Source: ZC4RG30 sp039917615
Lineage (GTDB): Bacteria; Pseudomonadota; Gammaproteobacteria; Steroidobacterales; Steroidobacteraceae
Length of the DNA stretch: 64,000 nt
Assembly: GCA_039917615.1 (NCBI GenBank)
Contig: JBDSJD010000012.1
Coordinates: forward strand, 5,819 to 69,818
Reading direction: 5' to 3'
The notes under the pieces are model-generated. The model did not search any database. It saw nothing but the letters and a program-made list of their open reading frames with translations, and was not told the origin of the DNA. Position numbers and translations under genes: made by a program. Below are positions 36,951 through 44,394 of this stretch, piece after piece (position 1 is the first letter of the stretch; each line of letters opens with the position of its first letter).

Positions 36951-37344
36951 TCCAGTAACCCTCGCGCTGCTTCAACTTGTCGATCAGGCCATCGGCCTTG
37001 GCTTGCAGCTTGGCCTGAAACTCTTTGGTGGTGATGCCCTGGAACTGCGCGCCCGCGTCCTGCACCGATGTGCCGCGGGGAATCGCCATCTTGGCCATGT
37101 AGTAGATATTGGCGCCTGAGCGGAGCATGCCCAGGAAGTCCTTCTTCAGCACGAACTCCTTGTACTTGCCAGTCACGCCGTACTTGTCGCAGTACGCGGC
37201 AGGATCCTGGTCGAACGCGCTGCGATTGGCTTCCTCGCAGAACGAGAACAGCAGCTTGTTCAGCGGATAGGCACCATGCGCATGGTGGCCGTCGAACACA
37301 TAGGTGCCCGGAATGTCTTCGTAGTCGTGCCTGGTCCAGCCCAT
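36943..37344 (-). CDS. ligA: LigA-type dioxygenase small subunit
   Basis: Alpha subunit that caps the LigB active site. 133 aa, near the 139 aa of the classical LigA. Family segments: PGTYVFDGHHAHGAYPLNKL, FCEEANRSAF and the LRSGANIYYMAKMA helix. First gene of the putative operon ligA-ligB-EF-hand-OFA transporter. No other ring-cleavage pathway genes are in the window. Confidence 0.88.
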   Translation of the reverse strand: MGWTRHDYEDIPGTYVFDGHHAHGAYPLNKLLFSFCEEANRSAFDQDPAAYCDKYGVTGKYKEFVLKKDFLGMLRSGANIYYMAKMAIPRGTSVQDAGAQFQGITTKEFQAKLQAKADGLIDKLKQREGYWNG

Positions 37345-37433
37345 GATTCCCGCCCTTCGTCACGATTGACTGTATGGGCAGCATTGTACTCCGCAGGCAG
37401 CGGCTGCGTCAGGGGACGAGGTTATGACGCCAA

Positions 37434-38186
37434 TCAAGCGCCTGGAGCATGCTGGCGCTGTCTCACTGCTTCATAAAGCAGCATGCCCGACGCTACCGAT
37501 ACATTCATGCTCTCGACCGCACCCACTTGCGGCAGACGTATGAGGAAATCGCAGTTCCTGCGGGTGAGTTCACGCAGGCCATCGCCCTCTGCGCCCATGA
37601 CCAGCGCTACTGAACCTGCAAGATCTGCCTCCCAGGCCAGTTTCTCGCCCGCCATGTCGGCGCCCACAATCCACTGGCCGGCATCCTTCATCAGCTTCAG
37701 CGCACGCGCCAGGTTGGTGACTGTTACCAGAGGCAGGGTCTCGGCCGCACCGGCTGCAACCTTGCGCACCGTGGCATTCATGCCGGCGGCACGATCCTTC
37801 GGGACTACCACTGCGAGCGCGCCGCAGGCATCGGCCGTGCGCAGGCAGGCACCGAGGTTGTGTGGGTCCTGCACTCCATCGAGCACCAGCACCAGTGGAT
37901 TCTGTGCAATTGTCAGCGCGTCGACCAGTTCGTCTTCATGCCAGGGCTCGAGTGGATCCGCCTCGACCATCACGCCCTGATGAGCCACATCGCCAAGTCG
38001 CGCAGTCAGTGCCTTCGCGTCGACACGCTCAGCTTTGATTCCTGCGGCCTGCGCCAGCTGCAGCAGTTCACGCATCCGTGGATCGTCACGTCGGGCATCG
38101 ACGAACATGCGGCGCACGCGCCCGCCGGAGCGTGCCAACAGCGTGCGCACCGCGTGCAAGCCGAAAACCAGCGACGGCGCACTCAT
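37434..38186 (-). CDS. rlmB: 23S rRNA (guanosine2251-2'-O)-methyltransferase RlmB
   Basis: SPOUT methyltransferase of about 250 aa. N-terminal substrate domain (VFGLHAVRTLL), then the knot with DPHNLGACLRTADACGA, MGAEGDGLRELTR and VESMNVSVASGMLLYEA. The ATG at 38186 overlaps the rnr stop as ATGA, as is common for the rnr-rlmB pair. Confidence 0.95.
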   Translation of the reverse strand: MSAPSLVFGLHAVRTLLARSGGRVRRMFVDARRDDPRMRELLQLAQAAGIKAERVDAKALTARLGDVAHQGVMVEADPLEPWHEDELVDALTIAQNPLVLVLDGVQDPHNLGACLRTADACGALAVVVPKDRAAGMNATVRKVAAGAAETLPLVTVTNLARALKLMKDAGQWIVGADMAGEKLAWEADLAGSVALVMGAEGDGLRELTRRNCDFLIRLPQVGAVESMNVSVASGMLLYEAVRQRQHAPGA

Positions 38187-40303
38187 CGGCGGCGCTTCTC
38201 CGGAGCGGTCCCGGTCGCGAAGTTCCCCGGCTCCGCCAGAAGATCCAGATCGATGAGGCCTTCCACCGGGTTCACCGAGGTGACGATAACGCGCACGTGC
38301 GCGCCGAGCTGCAGCCGGCGCTTGCTGCGCAGACCTACCCAAGCCTGCAGCGCGTCATCCTTCACGTATTCGTCATCGCGCAGGTTGTCCAGATGCAGCA
38401 GGCCGTCGGCCGCGGCCTCGATGATCTGCACGAAGCAGCCGAAGTCGACCACCGAGGTGATGATGGCGTCGAAGGTCTGGCCGATGCGGTCGCGAAGATA
38501 GATGCACTTGAGGTATGCATCGACATAGCGATCCGCTTCGTCGGCCCGTTTCTCACACTGTGTCAGGTGCAGGCCCAGCACATCCAGTTGCGACGTCTCG
38601 TACGCGCGCCCCGCGGAATCCTGCGCCGACACCATGGCCTTGATGGTCCGGTGCACAACCAGATCCGGGTAACGCCGGATCGGCGAGGTGAAATGTGCGT
38701 ATTGCTTCAGCGCCAGGCCGAAGTGGCCCAGGTTCACAGGCTGATACACCGCCTGCATCATGGAACGCACGATCAGCGTCTCGATGAACGGGCGGGCCGC
38801 CGGGTCCCTGATGAGGGGCGAAATCTTTTGCAGGTCGCGGGTGGTGATTTCTGCCGGCAGGTCCACGCCCACGCCCAGCGCACGCAGCGTGGTGGTAAGG
38901 ATCTCAAGCTTGCGCGCATCTGGCTCAGCATGTACCCGATACAACGTCGGGATCTTGCGGTTTCCCAGTTCGCGCGCGGTCGCCACGTTCGCCAGCACCA
39001 TGCACTCTTCTATCAGGCGATGCGCATCGTTGCGCCTGGGCAGATCGATGGCGCTGATCTGCTCGGCCTCGTTCAGCACGAAACGCGGCTCGGGCGCATC
39101 GAAGTCGAGCGCGCCACGGCGGTGACGAGCCTTCAGCAACGCGCGATACACATCCACCAGCGGCAGCAGACGCTCGGTGAGCGGACCGATCTGCTCGCGT
39201 GCGTCGGGTCGACCTTCGAACAAGGCCGCGGACGCCTGGTTGTAGGTCAGGCGCGCGTGTGAGCGCATTACCGCAGGATAAAACCGCGCGTTGCCTAGCT
39301 GGCCAGACGACGATACCTGCATGTCCGCGACCAGGCACAGGCGGTCCACTTTGGGTTGCAGCGAGCACAGCTCGTCCGAAAGCACCGACGGCAGCATCGG
39401 CACCACGCGTTGGGGGAAATACACGGACGTGCCTCGCTCGCGCGCTTCGGCATCCAGCGCAGTGCCCTCGCGTACGTAATGGCTCACGTCTGCAATCGCC
39501 ACCACCAGGCGGAAGCCGCCTTCGGCGGCCTCTGCATACACTGCATCGTCGAAATCCCGCGCGTCATCACCATCGATGGTGACCAGCGGCAGGGTGCGCA
39601 GATCGACGCGGCGCGCAGCTTCCTGCGGATCGATCGCGCGTCCATGTGCTGCTGCGTCGCGCACTGCCGTTTCAGAAAAGTCGCGCGGCAGATTCAACTT
39701 CGCGATGGCCGCTTCGGTTGCCAGAGTCACGGGCTTTTCCGGGTCGAGCAGCCGCTCAACTCGCGCCACGCCAGTTACCCCATCCTTGGGATAAGTGATT
39801 ACACGGGCGATTACCCAGCTTCCAGGTTTCGCACCGTTCAGATCTGCGGGCGCAACGGTGCAATGGAGATTCAATCGCCGGTCAGCCGACTGCACGCTGG
39901 CACTGCGTCCGCGAATTTCCACGGTGGCCAGAAATGCGCCGACTCCGCGCGCCACTACTTCGATCAGCTGGCCGGACCAGCGACCGTCATGCCCTTGGCT
40001 TGCGGCGACCCGCACCTGGTCGCCATGCATTACGCCGGCCATCTCCTTGGGCGGCAGGAATACGCTTTCGGTAAGACCCTCGCTGCGAACAAACCCGAAT
40101 CCACCCCTATTGGCGGACACCACCCCGGTCAGCGTCCGCTGTGCGCCAGAAGGGACGGTAGGCCGTGCAGCACGACCACCAAACTGTGGCGCGCGACCTC
40201 CGCCGGCGGGGCCCCGGTGCGTGGAACCGGAACGACTGGATTTGGTTTTCGATCTTTTCAGGATATGCCTCAGGTGGGCCGATCGGCCGTTGGAAGGCCG
40301 CAA
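38183..40303 (-). CDS. rnr: ribonuclease R
   Basis: 3'-5' exoribonuclease that degrades structured RNA. 706 aa against 813 in E. coli. A basic, low-complexity N-terminus leads straight into cold-shock domains (GVVSANRGGFGFVRSEG), then the RNB domain with the catalytic Asp cluster DDARDFDDAVYAE and a C-terminal S1 domain. The N-terminal helix-turn-helix of the E. coli enzyme is missing or begins outside this frame. Confidence 0.94.
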   Translation of the reverse strand: MRPSNGRSAHLRHILKRSKTKSSRSGSTHRGPAGGGRAPQFGGRAARPTVPSGAQRTLTGVVSANRGGFGFVRSEGLTESVFLPPKEMAGVMHGDQVRVAASQGHDGRWSGQLIEVVARGVGAFLATVEIRGRSASVQSADRRLNLHCTVAPADLNGAKPGSWVIARVITYPKDGVTGVARVERLLDPEKPVTLATEAAIAKLNLPRDFSETAVRDAAAHGRAIDPQEAARRVDLRTLPLVTIDGDDARDFDDAVYAEAAEGGFRLVVAIADVSHYVREGTALDAEARERGTSVYFPQRVVPMLPSVLSDELCSLQPKVDRLCLVADMQVSSSGQLGNARFYPAVMRSHARLTYNQASAALFEGRPDAREQIGPLTERLLPLVDVYRALLKARHRRGALDFDAPEPRFVLNEAEQISAIDLPRRNDAHRLIEECMVLANVATARELGNRKIPTLYRVHAEPDARKLEILTTTLRALGVGVDLPAEITTRDLQKISPLIRDPAARPFIETLIVRSMMQAVYQPVNLGHFGLALKQYAHFTSPIRRYPDLVVHRTIKAMVSAQDSAGRAYETSQLDVLGLHLTQCEKRADEADRYVDAYLKCIYLRDRIGQTFDAIITSVVDFGCFVQIIEAAADGLLHLDNLRDDEYVKDDALQAWVGLRSKRRLQLGAHVRVIVTSVNPVEGLIDLDLLAEPGNFATGTAPEKRRR

Positions 40304-40337
40304 GTGTAGCGTCTGGCGCAGGTCCTAAGTGCTCGCA

Positions 40338-40367
40338 TTGACTTCCGCTACCTGGCTTGCGTACATT
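40338..40367 (+). promoter_or_regulatory. promoter of tRNA-Leu
   Basis: TTGACT (40338-40343) and TACATT (40362-40367) are 18 bp apart and end 16 bp before the tRNA 5' end, the expected place for a sigma-70 tRNA promoter. Confidence 0.6.
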
Positions 40368-40383
40368 TCGCGGCCCACCGGCA

Positions 40384-40446
<63 letters not shown>

Positions 40447-40468
<22 letters not shown>

Positions 40469-40566
40469 AGTCAGGGTTTCAAGACATCTCACACTGTCTC
40501 GAAACCTTTCAGAAACCCCGCTTTATGCGGGGTTTTTTGTGCCGTTTTGTCTCAGGGCGTACCATT
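40447..40566 (+). repeat. direct repeat copy A (tRNA-Leu 3' end plus terminator), probable att site
   Basis: From within the T-arm through the terminator to GTACCATT, this 120-bp stretch aligns with 47893-48011 at about 88 % identity by eye, with a one-base deletion in the other copy. It keeps the functional tRNA, as the reconstituted side of an integration would. Confidence 0.75.
40514..40538 (+). terminator. rho-independent terminator of tRNA-Leu
   Basis: AACCCCGC - TTTAT - GCGGGGTT followed by TTTT, 46 bp after the tRNA. Stem and T-tract are textbook. Confidence 0.9.
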
Positions 40567-40581
40567 CAAGCTCAGCTGCGG

Positions 40582-40643
40582 TGTGGGTACATTTGTGGGT
40601 ATCTCGTCAACCCACAAAAGTTGTGCCCACTTTTGTGGGTATC
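40582..40643 (+). repeat. integrase arm-type repeats, left end
   Basis: TTTGTGGGTATC at 40592, TTTTGTGGGTATC at 40631 and an inverted ACCCACAAAA at 40610, with a leading GTGGGTAC at 40583. Related sequence (GTGTGGGTACA, GGGGGTATC) lies at 47816-47838 just inside the other att copy. Short iterated sites inside both ends are typical arm-binding sites of a tyrosine integrase. Confidence 0.5.
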
Positions 40644-40704
40644 GACTGCTTTTGACTAGAAACTCAGATTCTCCCTTCGACAGGCGTCCTCTAAGGTGGA
40701 CTCT

Positions 40705-40764
40705 ATGGCGATTGAAACAGATAAGCTGGCTGCTCCTACTTTTCTTCCTTCGATAAGAAAGTGA
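40705..40764 (+). pseudogene. possible integrase 5' remnant (19-codon frame)
   Basis: ATG with a good ribosome site (AAGGTGGA, 4 bp upstream) opens MAIETDKLAAPT and stops after 19 codons, running into the convergent hydrolase gene. Position next to arm-type repeats and a MA-x-x-TDKL-x-A opening recall tyrosine integrases of tRNA-borne elements. The resemblance covers only about ten residues. Confidence 0.3.
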
Positions 40765-42331
40765 CTTCCGGGTAGCGATCGCTCGGACGGCTCATGAGCG
40801 GCTCATCTCTTCCCAACAAGTGCTTGTCGAAAAACGCGAGTACATATTCGTTCACGAGTCGCACCATTCGCTCGCCGTCGATTGTGCCTATGACATCGAG
40901 TCCGAGTTTGTTGAGCTGTCGAATCATTGGATGGGTGAGCGGAAGATCCATGAAACTGCCATGAGCGGTGCCGGCTATCCGCACCAAGTAGCTGGCAGCC
41001 GTAGCTTGCTCGTATGAGATGGCATGATTGAAGTGAGATGCGTTGCTCATGTGCATGAAAGGGACGCTGAGCGGAGGCTCATCGAGTAATAACGGCTGAA
41101 ATCCATCCAGGTTGACGCCGGCGCGACAGCGACGATCCTCGGCGCATGTAATGTGGCTAGCTGTGCCTCCGTATGACATTCCCAACACTCCGATGTGGTC
41201 AAGATCGAAGTGACTGGCGAGTACAGCATCGTTCGCCTGCAAAGTGGTTAGTTCGCTTAGCACGAATCGTTGATCGTTCGATGCCGTTCGATGTGTGGCC
41301 GTGTCCCGTTCTGTGGCCTGCGGGCGAAGCGCAACCCGCTCCTTGATCAGTCGACTTCGGTAATCGTTCGACAACGATGGATCGTCGAGTTGTGCTAGCA
41401 GGGCACGTGATCGTTCCTGTGTTTCAGCACTATTCTCGACAGCATTCTCGACGGCCTTTTCGCTGATGGCCCCACGCTCAAGAATCGGCTCGATGCCGAT
41501 GGTCGAGCCGTCGGACAATTTCAAGCCGGCACTGTGACCCGAATGATTGATTTCGATGACAATATAGCCCTGACTCGCGAGTTCCTCGACCAAAATAGTG
41601 TTCTGCTCAGGCCATGACCCCAATCCATGCGAATAGACCAATACCGGGAAGCGCTGGCGATCCGTTGTTGGTGGGACATCGGTCCAGGCATTCGTTCGAA
41701 CTCGACCCCATGACTGTGGAATCAAACCTGCGGACGATTTGCCCGGCCAAAGAAACAGGAGGGCGTAGCGGGCAACAACGGCTGCTGGATCAGGAACGGA
41801 ATCTCTTTCTAGATCGCGCACTGTGGTGCCGGCCTCAGTTGGATACGAGATGCGCAGGAGCAATTCACGATGGTCGTTGGGATTCGAGGTGTAGGTCTCC
41901 AAGCGCGACGAATCCGTGAGCCGAAGCTCGCGGACGCCGACTGAATATTTGCCAAGTGGCCTTGGATATTCATAGCGGGGAAAAAAGAGGCAATACACAA
42001 TGGAGATCATCAGAACGAACCCAGTTCCAATGACCGCTGTCCATCGCGCGAATTGTTTCACGAATCTTTCTTTGCTTTCACGAACGCGTGAAGGCGTGGC
42101 GGCGGCGGATCGGCGCGGGATGAGGAGGATGGCAAAGAGACCAGCAACGAAATATGCTGGAAACAATTGAACTCGCGGTCCATCAAAGACAAGTTGGCTG
42201 GCAATCAAGCTGACGGCGAAAAACCTCAGCCAGCGATTCTGATTGTCTGAGATAAGCTGCGTTGGCCAGACAAAAATACAAATGGCCAGCAGACTCAGCG
42301 TGACCGCATCGAAAACGTTCCAGAGGATCAT
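40736..42331 (-). CDS. membrane-anchored alpha/beta hydrolase, PAF-acetylhydrolase-like
   Basis: 531 aa. Residues 1-120 hold about four membrane helices; the rest is an alpha/beta hydrolase with an oxyanion VYSHGLGSWP, nucleophile GMSYGG and a late histidine in GTAHGSF, the layout of platelet-activating-factor acetylhydrolase-like lipases. It is visibly less GC-rich than flanking core genes, suggesting transfer. Its ATG overlaps (ATGA) the end of the upstream GIY-YIG reading frame, so the two were translationally coupled. Substrate unknown. Confidence 0.78.
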   Translation of the reverse strand: MILWNVFDAVTLSLLAICIFVWPTQLISDNQNRWLRFFAVSLIASQLVFDGPRVQLFPAYFVAGLFAILLIPRRSAAATPSRVRESKERFVKQFARWTAVIGTGFVLMISIVYCLFFPRYEYPRPLGKYSVGVRELRLTDSSRLETYTSNPNDHRELLLRISYPTEAGTTVRDLERDSVPDPAAVVARYALLFLWPGKSSAGLIPQSWGRVRTNAWTDVPPTTDRQRFPVLVYSHGLGSWPEQNTILVEELASQGYIVIEINHSGHSAGLKLSDGSTIGIEPILERGAISEKAVENAVENSAETQERSRALLAQLDDPSLSNDYRSRLIKERVALRPQATERDTATHRTASNDQRFVLSELTTLQANDAVLASHFDLDHIGVLGMSYGGTASHITCAEDRRCRAGVNLDGFQPLLLDEPPLSVPFMHMSNASHFNHAISYEQATAASYLVRIAGTAHGSFMDLPLTHPMIRQLNKLGLDVIGTIDGERMVRLVNEYVLAFFDKHLLGRDEPLMSRPSDRYPEVTFLSKEEK

Positions 42332-42778
42332 ACGAGTTCAGCATACAGAACGCGGAAGCGGGAATTCCATGAGAGTGTCGCCGTTTCCCTGTTCAGGAGT
42401 GGTTTCTGGTGGCGAAGGTATTCGCGGATATGCCTGCCCTCTTCCTGGCGCGCCAAATCGGTTTGTGTCCACGCCAGAATCATCATGAGTGGCAGTCGCT
42501 GTTCGGCATACAACTCCCTGATCCATGAGATATAGAGGCCGAAGGCGTGGCGACTTGACCCACCAAGGCCGTTCATCTGGCAACCACAGCCTGGCCTCCT
42601 TCATGTGCTGCATGAACCGCGAACGCGGTGAGCGGGTCTGGCCGATATAGCGGACGAGTTCGACGTCGCGAGGATCGGCCAGGGCGTAGATGGCAGCCTC
42701 CGCGGGCGCGGCCCCGGTCACGTCGAGGATGTGGGAGGTACAGCTCGAGCGGATCCGTCGTCCAATTTCGTGCTGCAC
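42328..42778 (-). pseudogene. GIY-YIG nuclease-family gene, frameshifted
   Basis: The 5' part (from 42778) encodes a GIY-YIG core: AIYALADPRDVELVRYIGQT and RFMQHMKEA, up to PRLRPLY. It then loses homology, while a second frame (within 42328-42576) continues with WIRELYAEQRLPLMMIL and KPLLNRE, the usual C-terminal half. The switch lies near 42528-42540. The second frame ends exactly in an ATGA overlap with the hydrolase start, showing it is the ancestral end. Real decay or a single-base sequencing error are both possible. Confidence 0.65.
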
Positions 42779-42823
42779 AGCTCTGCCCCGTCTGCGGATT
42801 ACGGCGTGGTCATTTTGTCAGGG

Positions 42824-42841
42824 AACTGTATATATACAGTT
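42824..42841. promoter_or_regulatory. perfect 18-bp palindrome (operator candidate)
   Basis: AACTGTATA/TATACAGTT lies between the divergent GIY-YIG gene and the small-protein operon, followed at once by a possible -10 (TATACC, 42844). It resembles a LexA box but the CTG-CAG spacing is 8 rather than 10, so it is not a standard enterobacterial LexA site. Confidence 0.45.
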
Positions 42842-42893
42842 TCTATACCCGACGTACCAAGATGCAAGCGCCAGCTTTTGCTATCGTCGGGGC

Positions 42894-43052
42894 ATGAAAA
42901 TTAACTATCTCGGCTGGGGCCACACCGCCGCCATAGGCTTGGCGGTGGGGCTGGGTGCCTTGTGGTGGCCGCTCGTGCTGGTGAGCTTCGGGGCCTGCGC
43001 GGCGCTGATACTCAGTGCGATGCTGCGCAAGCGCAGAAGCAAGGCTCAGTGA
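42894..43052 (+). CDS. tiny membrane protein (52 aa)
   Basis: First of four tightly packed small genes. A hydrophobic stretch at residues 11-43 (IGLAVGLGALWW... ALILSAML) is followed by a basic tail RKRRSKAQ, giving one long or two short membrane helices with the C-terminus inside. The start is uncertain because the ribosome site is weak. Not recognised as a known family. Its stop overlaps the next ATG by one base (TGATG). Confidence 0.5.
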   Translation: MKINYLGWGHTAAIGLAVGLGALWWPLVLVSFGACAALILSAMLRKRRSKAQ

Positions 43053-43225
43053 TGCCAGATAAGAAGAACCTCGTCAGACCCGGCGCGGGCATGGGCCTTG
43101 GAATCGCATTAGGCGTCGCCATCGGCGCGGCGACCGACAAAATGGGGTTATGGATAGCCATGGGCGTGGTATTCGGAGCTGTATTTGCGGCCGCTTCGAG
43201 ACGCAGGAACCGCCATGCCGGATAA
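43052..43225 (+). CDS. tiny Gly-rich membrane protein (57 aa)
   Basis: MPDKKNLVRPG, then a glycine-zipper-like membrane region (GMGLGIALGVAIGAA ... GLWIAMGVVFGAVFA) and a basic end SRRRNRH. Two membrane helices are likely. The start is coupled to the upstream gene and the opening is nearly repeated in the next gene. Confidence 0.6.
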   Translation: MPDKKNLVRPGAGMGLGIALGVAIGAATDKMGLWIAMGVVFGAVFAAASRRRNRHAG

Positions 43226-43355
43226 GAAGAAGCTCGTCAGGTCGCTGGGCATGATCCTTGGCGCGATCTTCAACGTGGTATTCGGCTTGATCTTTGGGAT
43301 CCGCTTACGTCACCTGCCGCCCGCCGCAAGGAAGCCGGAGGACGCGCAAGCATGA
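43215..43355 (+). CDS. tiny membrane protein (46 aa), paralogue of the previous gene
   Basis: Opens MPDKKKLVRSLGMILG, close to MPDKKNLVRPGAGMGLG of the upstream gene, and has one hydrophobic segment (about 10-29) before a charged tail. It overlaps the upstream gene by 11 bp and the next by 4 bp (ATGA). A small gene supported by its coupling on both sides. Confidence 0.5.
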   Translation: MPDKKKLVRSLGMILGAIFNVVFGLIFGIRLRHLPPAARKPEDAQA

Positions 43356-43555
43356 AGGCCGTACGAATCGCATTCGTCGCATTCGCATCATTGGCCATGT
43401 ATGGGTGTGCCTTCTCGCGAGGGGACTGTAATCGAATGCTTGACGATGCGCGTAAGCGCTGTCTTCGAGCCCAAGAATCAAATGCCTCAGCACTCAAGGC
43501 CATGAAATTCAAGAAACGCCAACCAAACATTATCATCGTTATACCCGAAGACTGA
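43352..43555 (+). CDS. small exported protein, possible lipoprotein (67 aa)
   Basis: Signal-like N-terminus MKAVRIAFVAFASLAMYGC with a cysteine at residue 19; the lipobox is non-ideal (MYGC). The mature part is charged, with a CNRMLDDARKRC pair of cysteines. Last gene of the four-gene mini-operon. No family recognised. Confidence 0.5.
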   Translation: MKAVRIAFVAFASLAMYGCAFSRGDCNRMLDDARKRCLRAQESNASALKAMKFKKRQPNIIIVIPED

Positions 43556-43571
43556 CTAGGGCGTGTTCACA

Positions 43572-43655
43572 CTATCTGAGACCTTCGACGATGAGCGCGA
43601 AGCAGATGAAGGCGATGAACATCAGATCGAGCTTGTCGAACCATTGTGATGTCCA
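43572..43655 (-). pseudogene. transposase C-terminal fossil (IS5-like)
   Basis: About 25 codons ending in a TAG at 43572 read QWFDKLDLMFIAFICFALI then VEGLR, typical of the C-terminus of DDE transposases of the IS5 group. No upstream transposase or inverted repeats are left. Confidence 0.55.
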
Positions 43656-43839
43656 TCCGCATGGGACGGGTACGTTAAAAAAACCAACCCCAAGTCATCG
43701 GCAAGTGTCGCGGCGGATGGAGCTGTAGCTTCACGTCACTCTGGACAAAACGCCTGAGCCAAGAAGGGAGACTTTACACCGCTCTTAGGCCGCCTGCTTG
43801 AATGTAAGCGTCTGCTCAGGGCCGTGGTACCGGGAATCC

Positions 43840-43881
43840 GACCGCCAGGATCTGGCTGTCCGTAAATCTCGATCGCTTCAT
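43840..43881 (-). pseudogene. IS3-family OrfA N-terminal fossil
   Basis: An ATG at 43881 opens MKRSRFTDSQILAV, the standard start of IS3-group OrfA proteins, then diverges and stops (TGA) a few codons later. A second, independent insertion-sequence relic in the same intergenic stretch. Confidence 0.6.
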
Positions 43882-44349
43882 GTAGAACTACTCCAATAGA
43901 GAACATTCTACTTCTCAGACCCCCAGTTCAAATGGAGCGATTACCAGAGTTCCACGGTCATGGACACTCATGAATGGCTGAAACTCTTGTTGTCGCCGTG
44001 GCTCGTGAATACGAAAGTCGCACCATGTTGCACGACATGGAGAACCGCACTATGAACGCTCAAGCGAAAGCCAAGCGCGCCCCGCGTGAACCAGCAGGAG
44101 CTTCGACCACCTTATCGCTCAATAAAGAACTGCGGCTGAAGATCGCCGTCGAGGTACGGTCCACAACCACGCGCGGCAGCCGCACACCACTGGGTTTCAG
44201 TCGTTTGGGACTGTACACCGGACAGCGAAGGATCGCCTTCACGAATGTACGAGAGCACTCATCGACCTACCGTGATTCTCAGGCTCTGCTGCCAGGCCGC
44301 TCGGTTGTTGCACATCGAAATTGATGTCGCGCGACATCGCGGTGACCCC
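43882..44349. other. stretch without a convincing gene
   Basis: A + strand frame (43974-44324, 116 codons) is open; its middle (MNAQAKAKRAPREPAGASTTLSLNKELRL region, Ala/Lys-rich) looks faintly protein-like but has no clear ribosome site or recognised homologue. I regard it as unproven. GTACACC at 44215 echoes the half-site of the downstream operator. Confidence 0.3.
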
Positions 44350-44394
44350 TTGGATGTCCGCCTCTTCTGGTGTACGATTTGTCTGTACACCAGA
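44350..44394 (+). promoter_or_regulatory. promoter with embedded YtrA-type operator
   Basis: TTGGAT (44350-44355) and TACGAT (44373-44378) are exactly 17 bp apart. The inverted repeat TCTGGTGTAC (44366-44375) / GTACACCAGA (44385-44394), with a 9-bp centre, covers the -10 and predicted start site and touches the regulator ATG at 44394. Transcripts would be almost leaderless. Confidence 0.75.

Noticed and set aside
40736..42331. Hydrolase as an integral part of a defence system with the GIY-YIG gene
   Set aside because: Tempting because of the coupling, but there is no effector/sensor pattern I recognise and the nuclease frame is broken.
42824..42841. Standard LexA (SOS) box
   Set aside because: CTG and CAG are 8 bp apart, not 10 as in enterobacterial LexA sites; kept only as an unassigned palindrome.
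43974..44324. 116-codon open frame upstream of the first YtrA gene
   Set aside because: No ribosome site, no recognised domain, and odd composition; described as part of an empty stretch instead.
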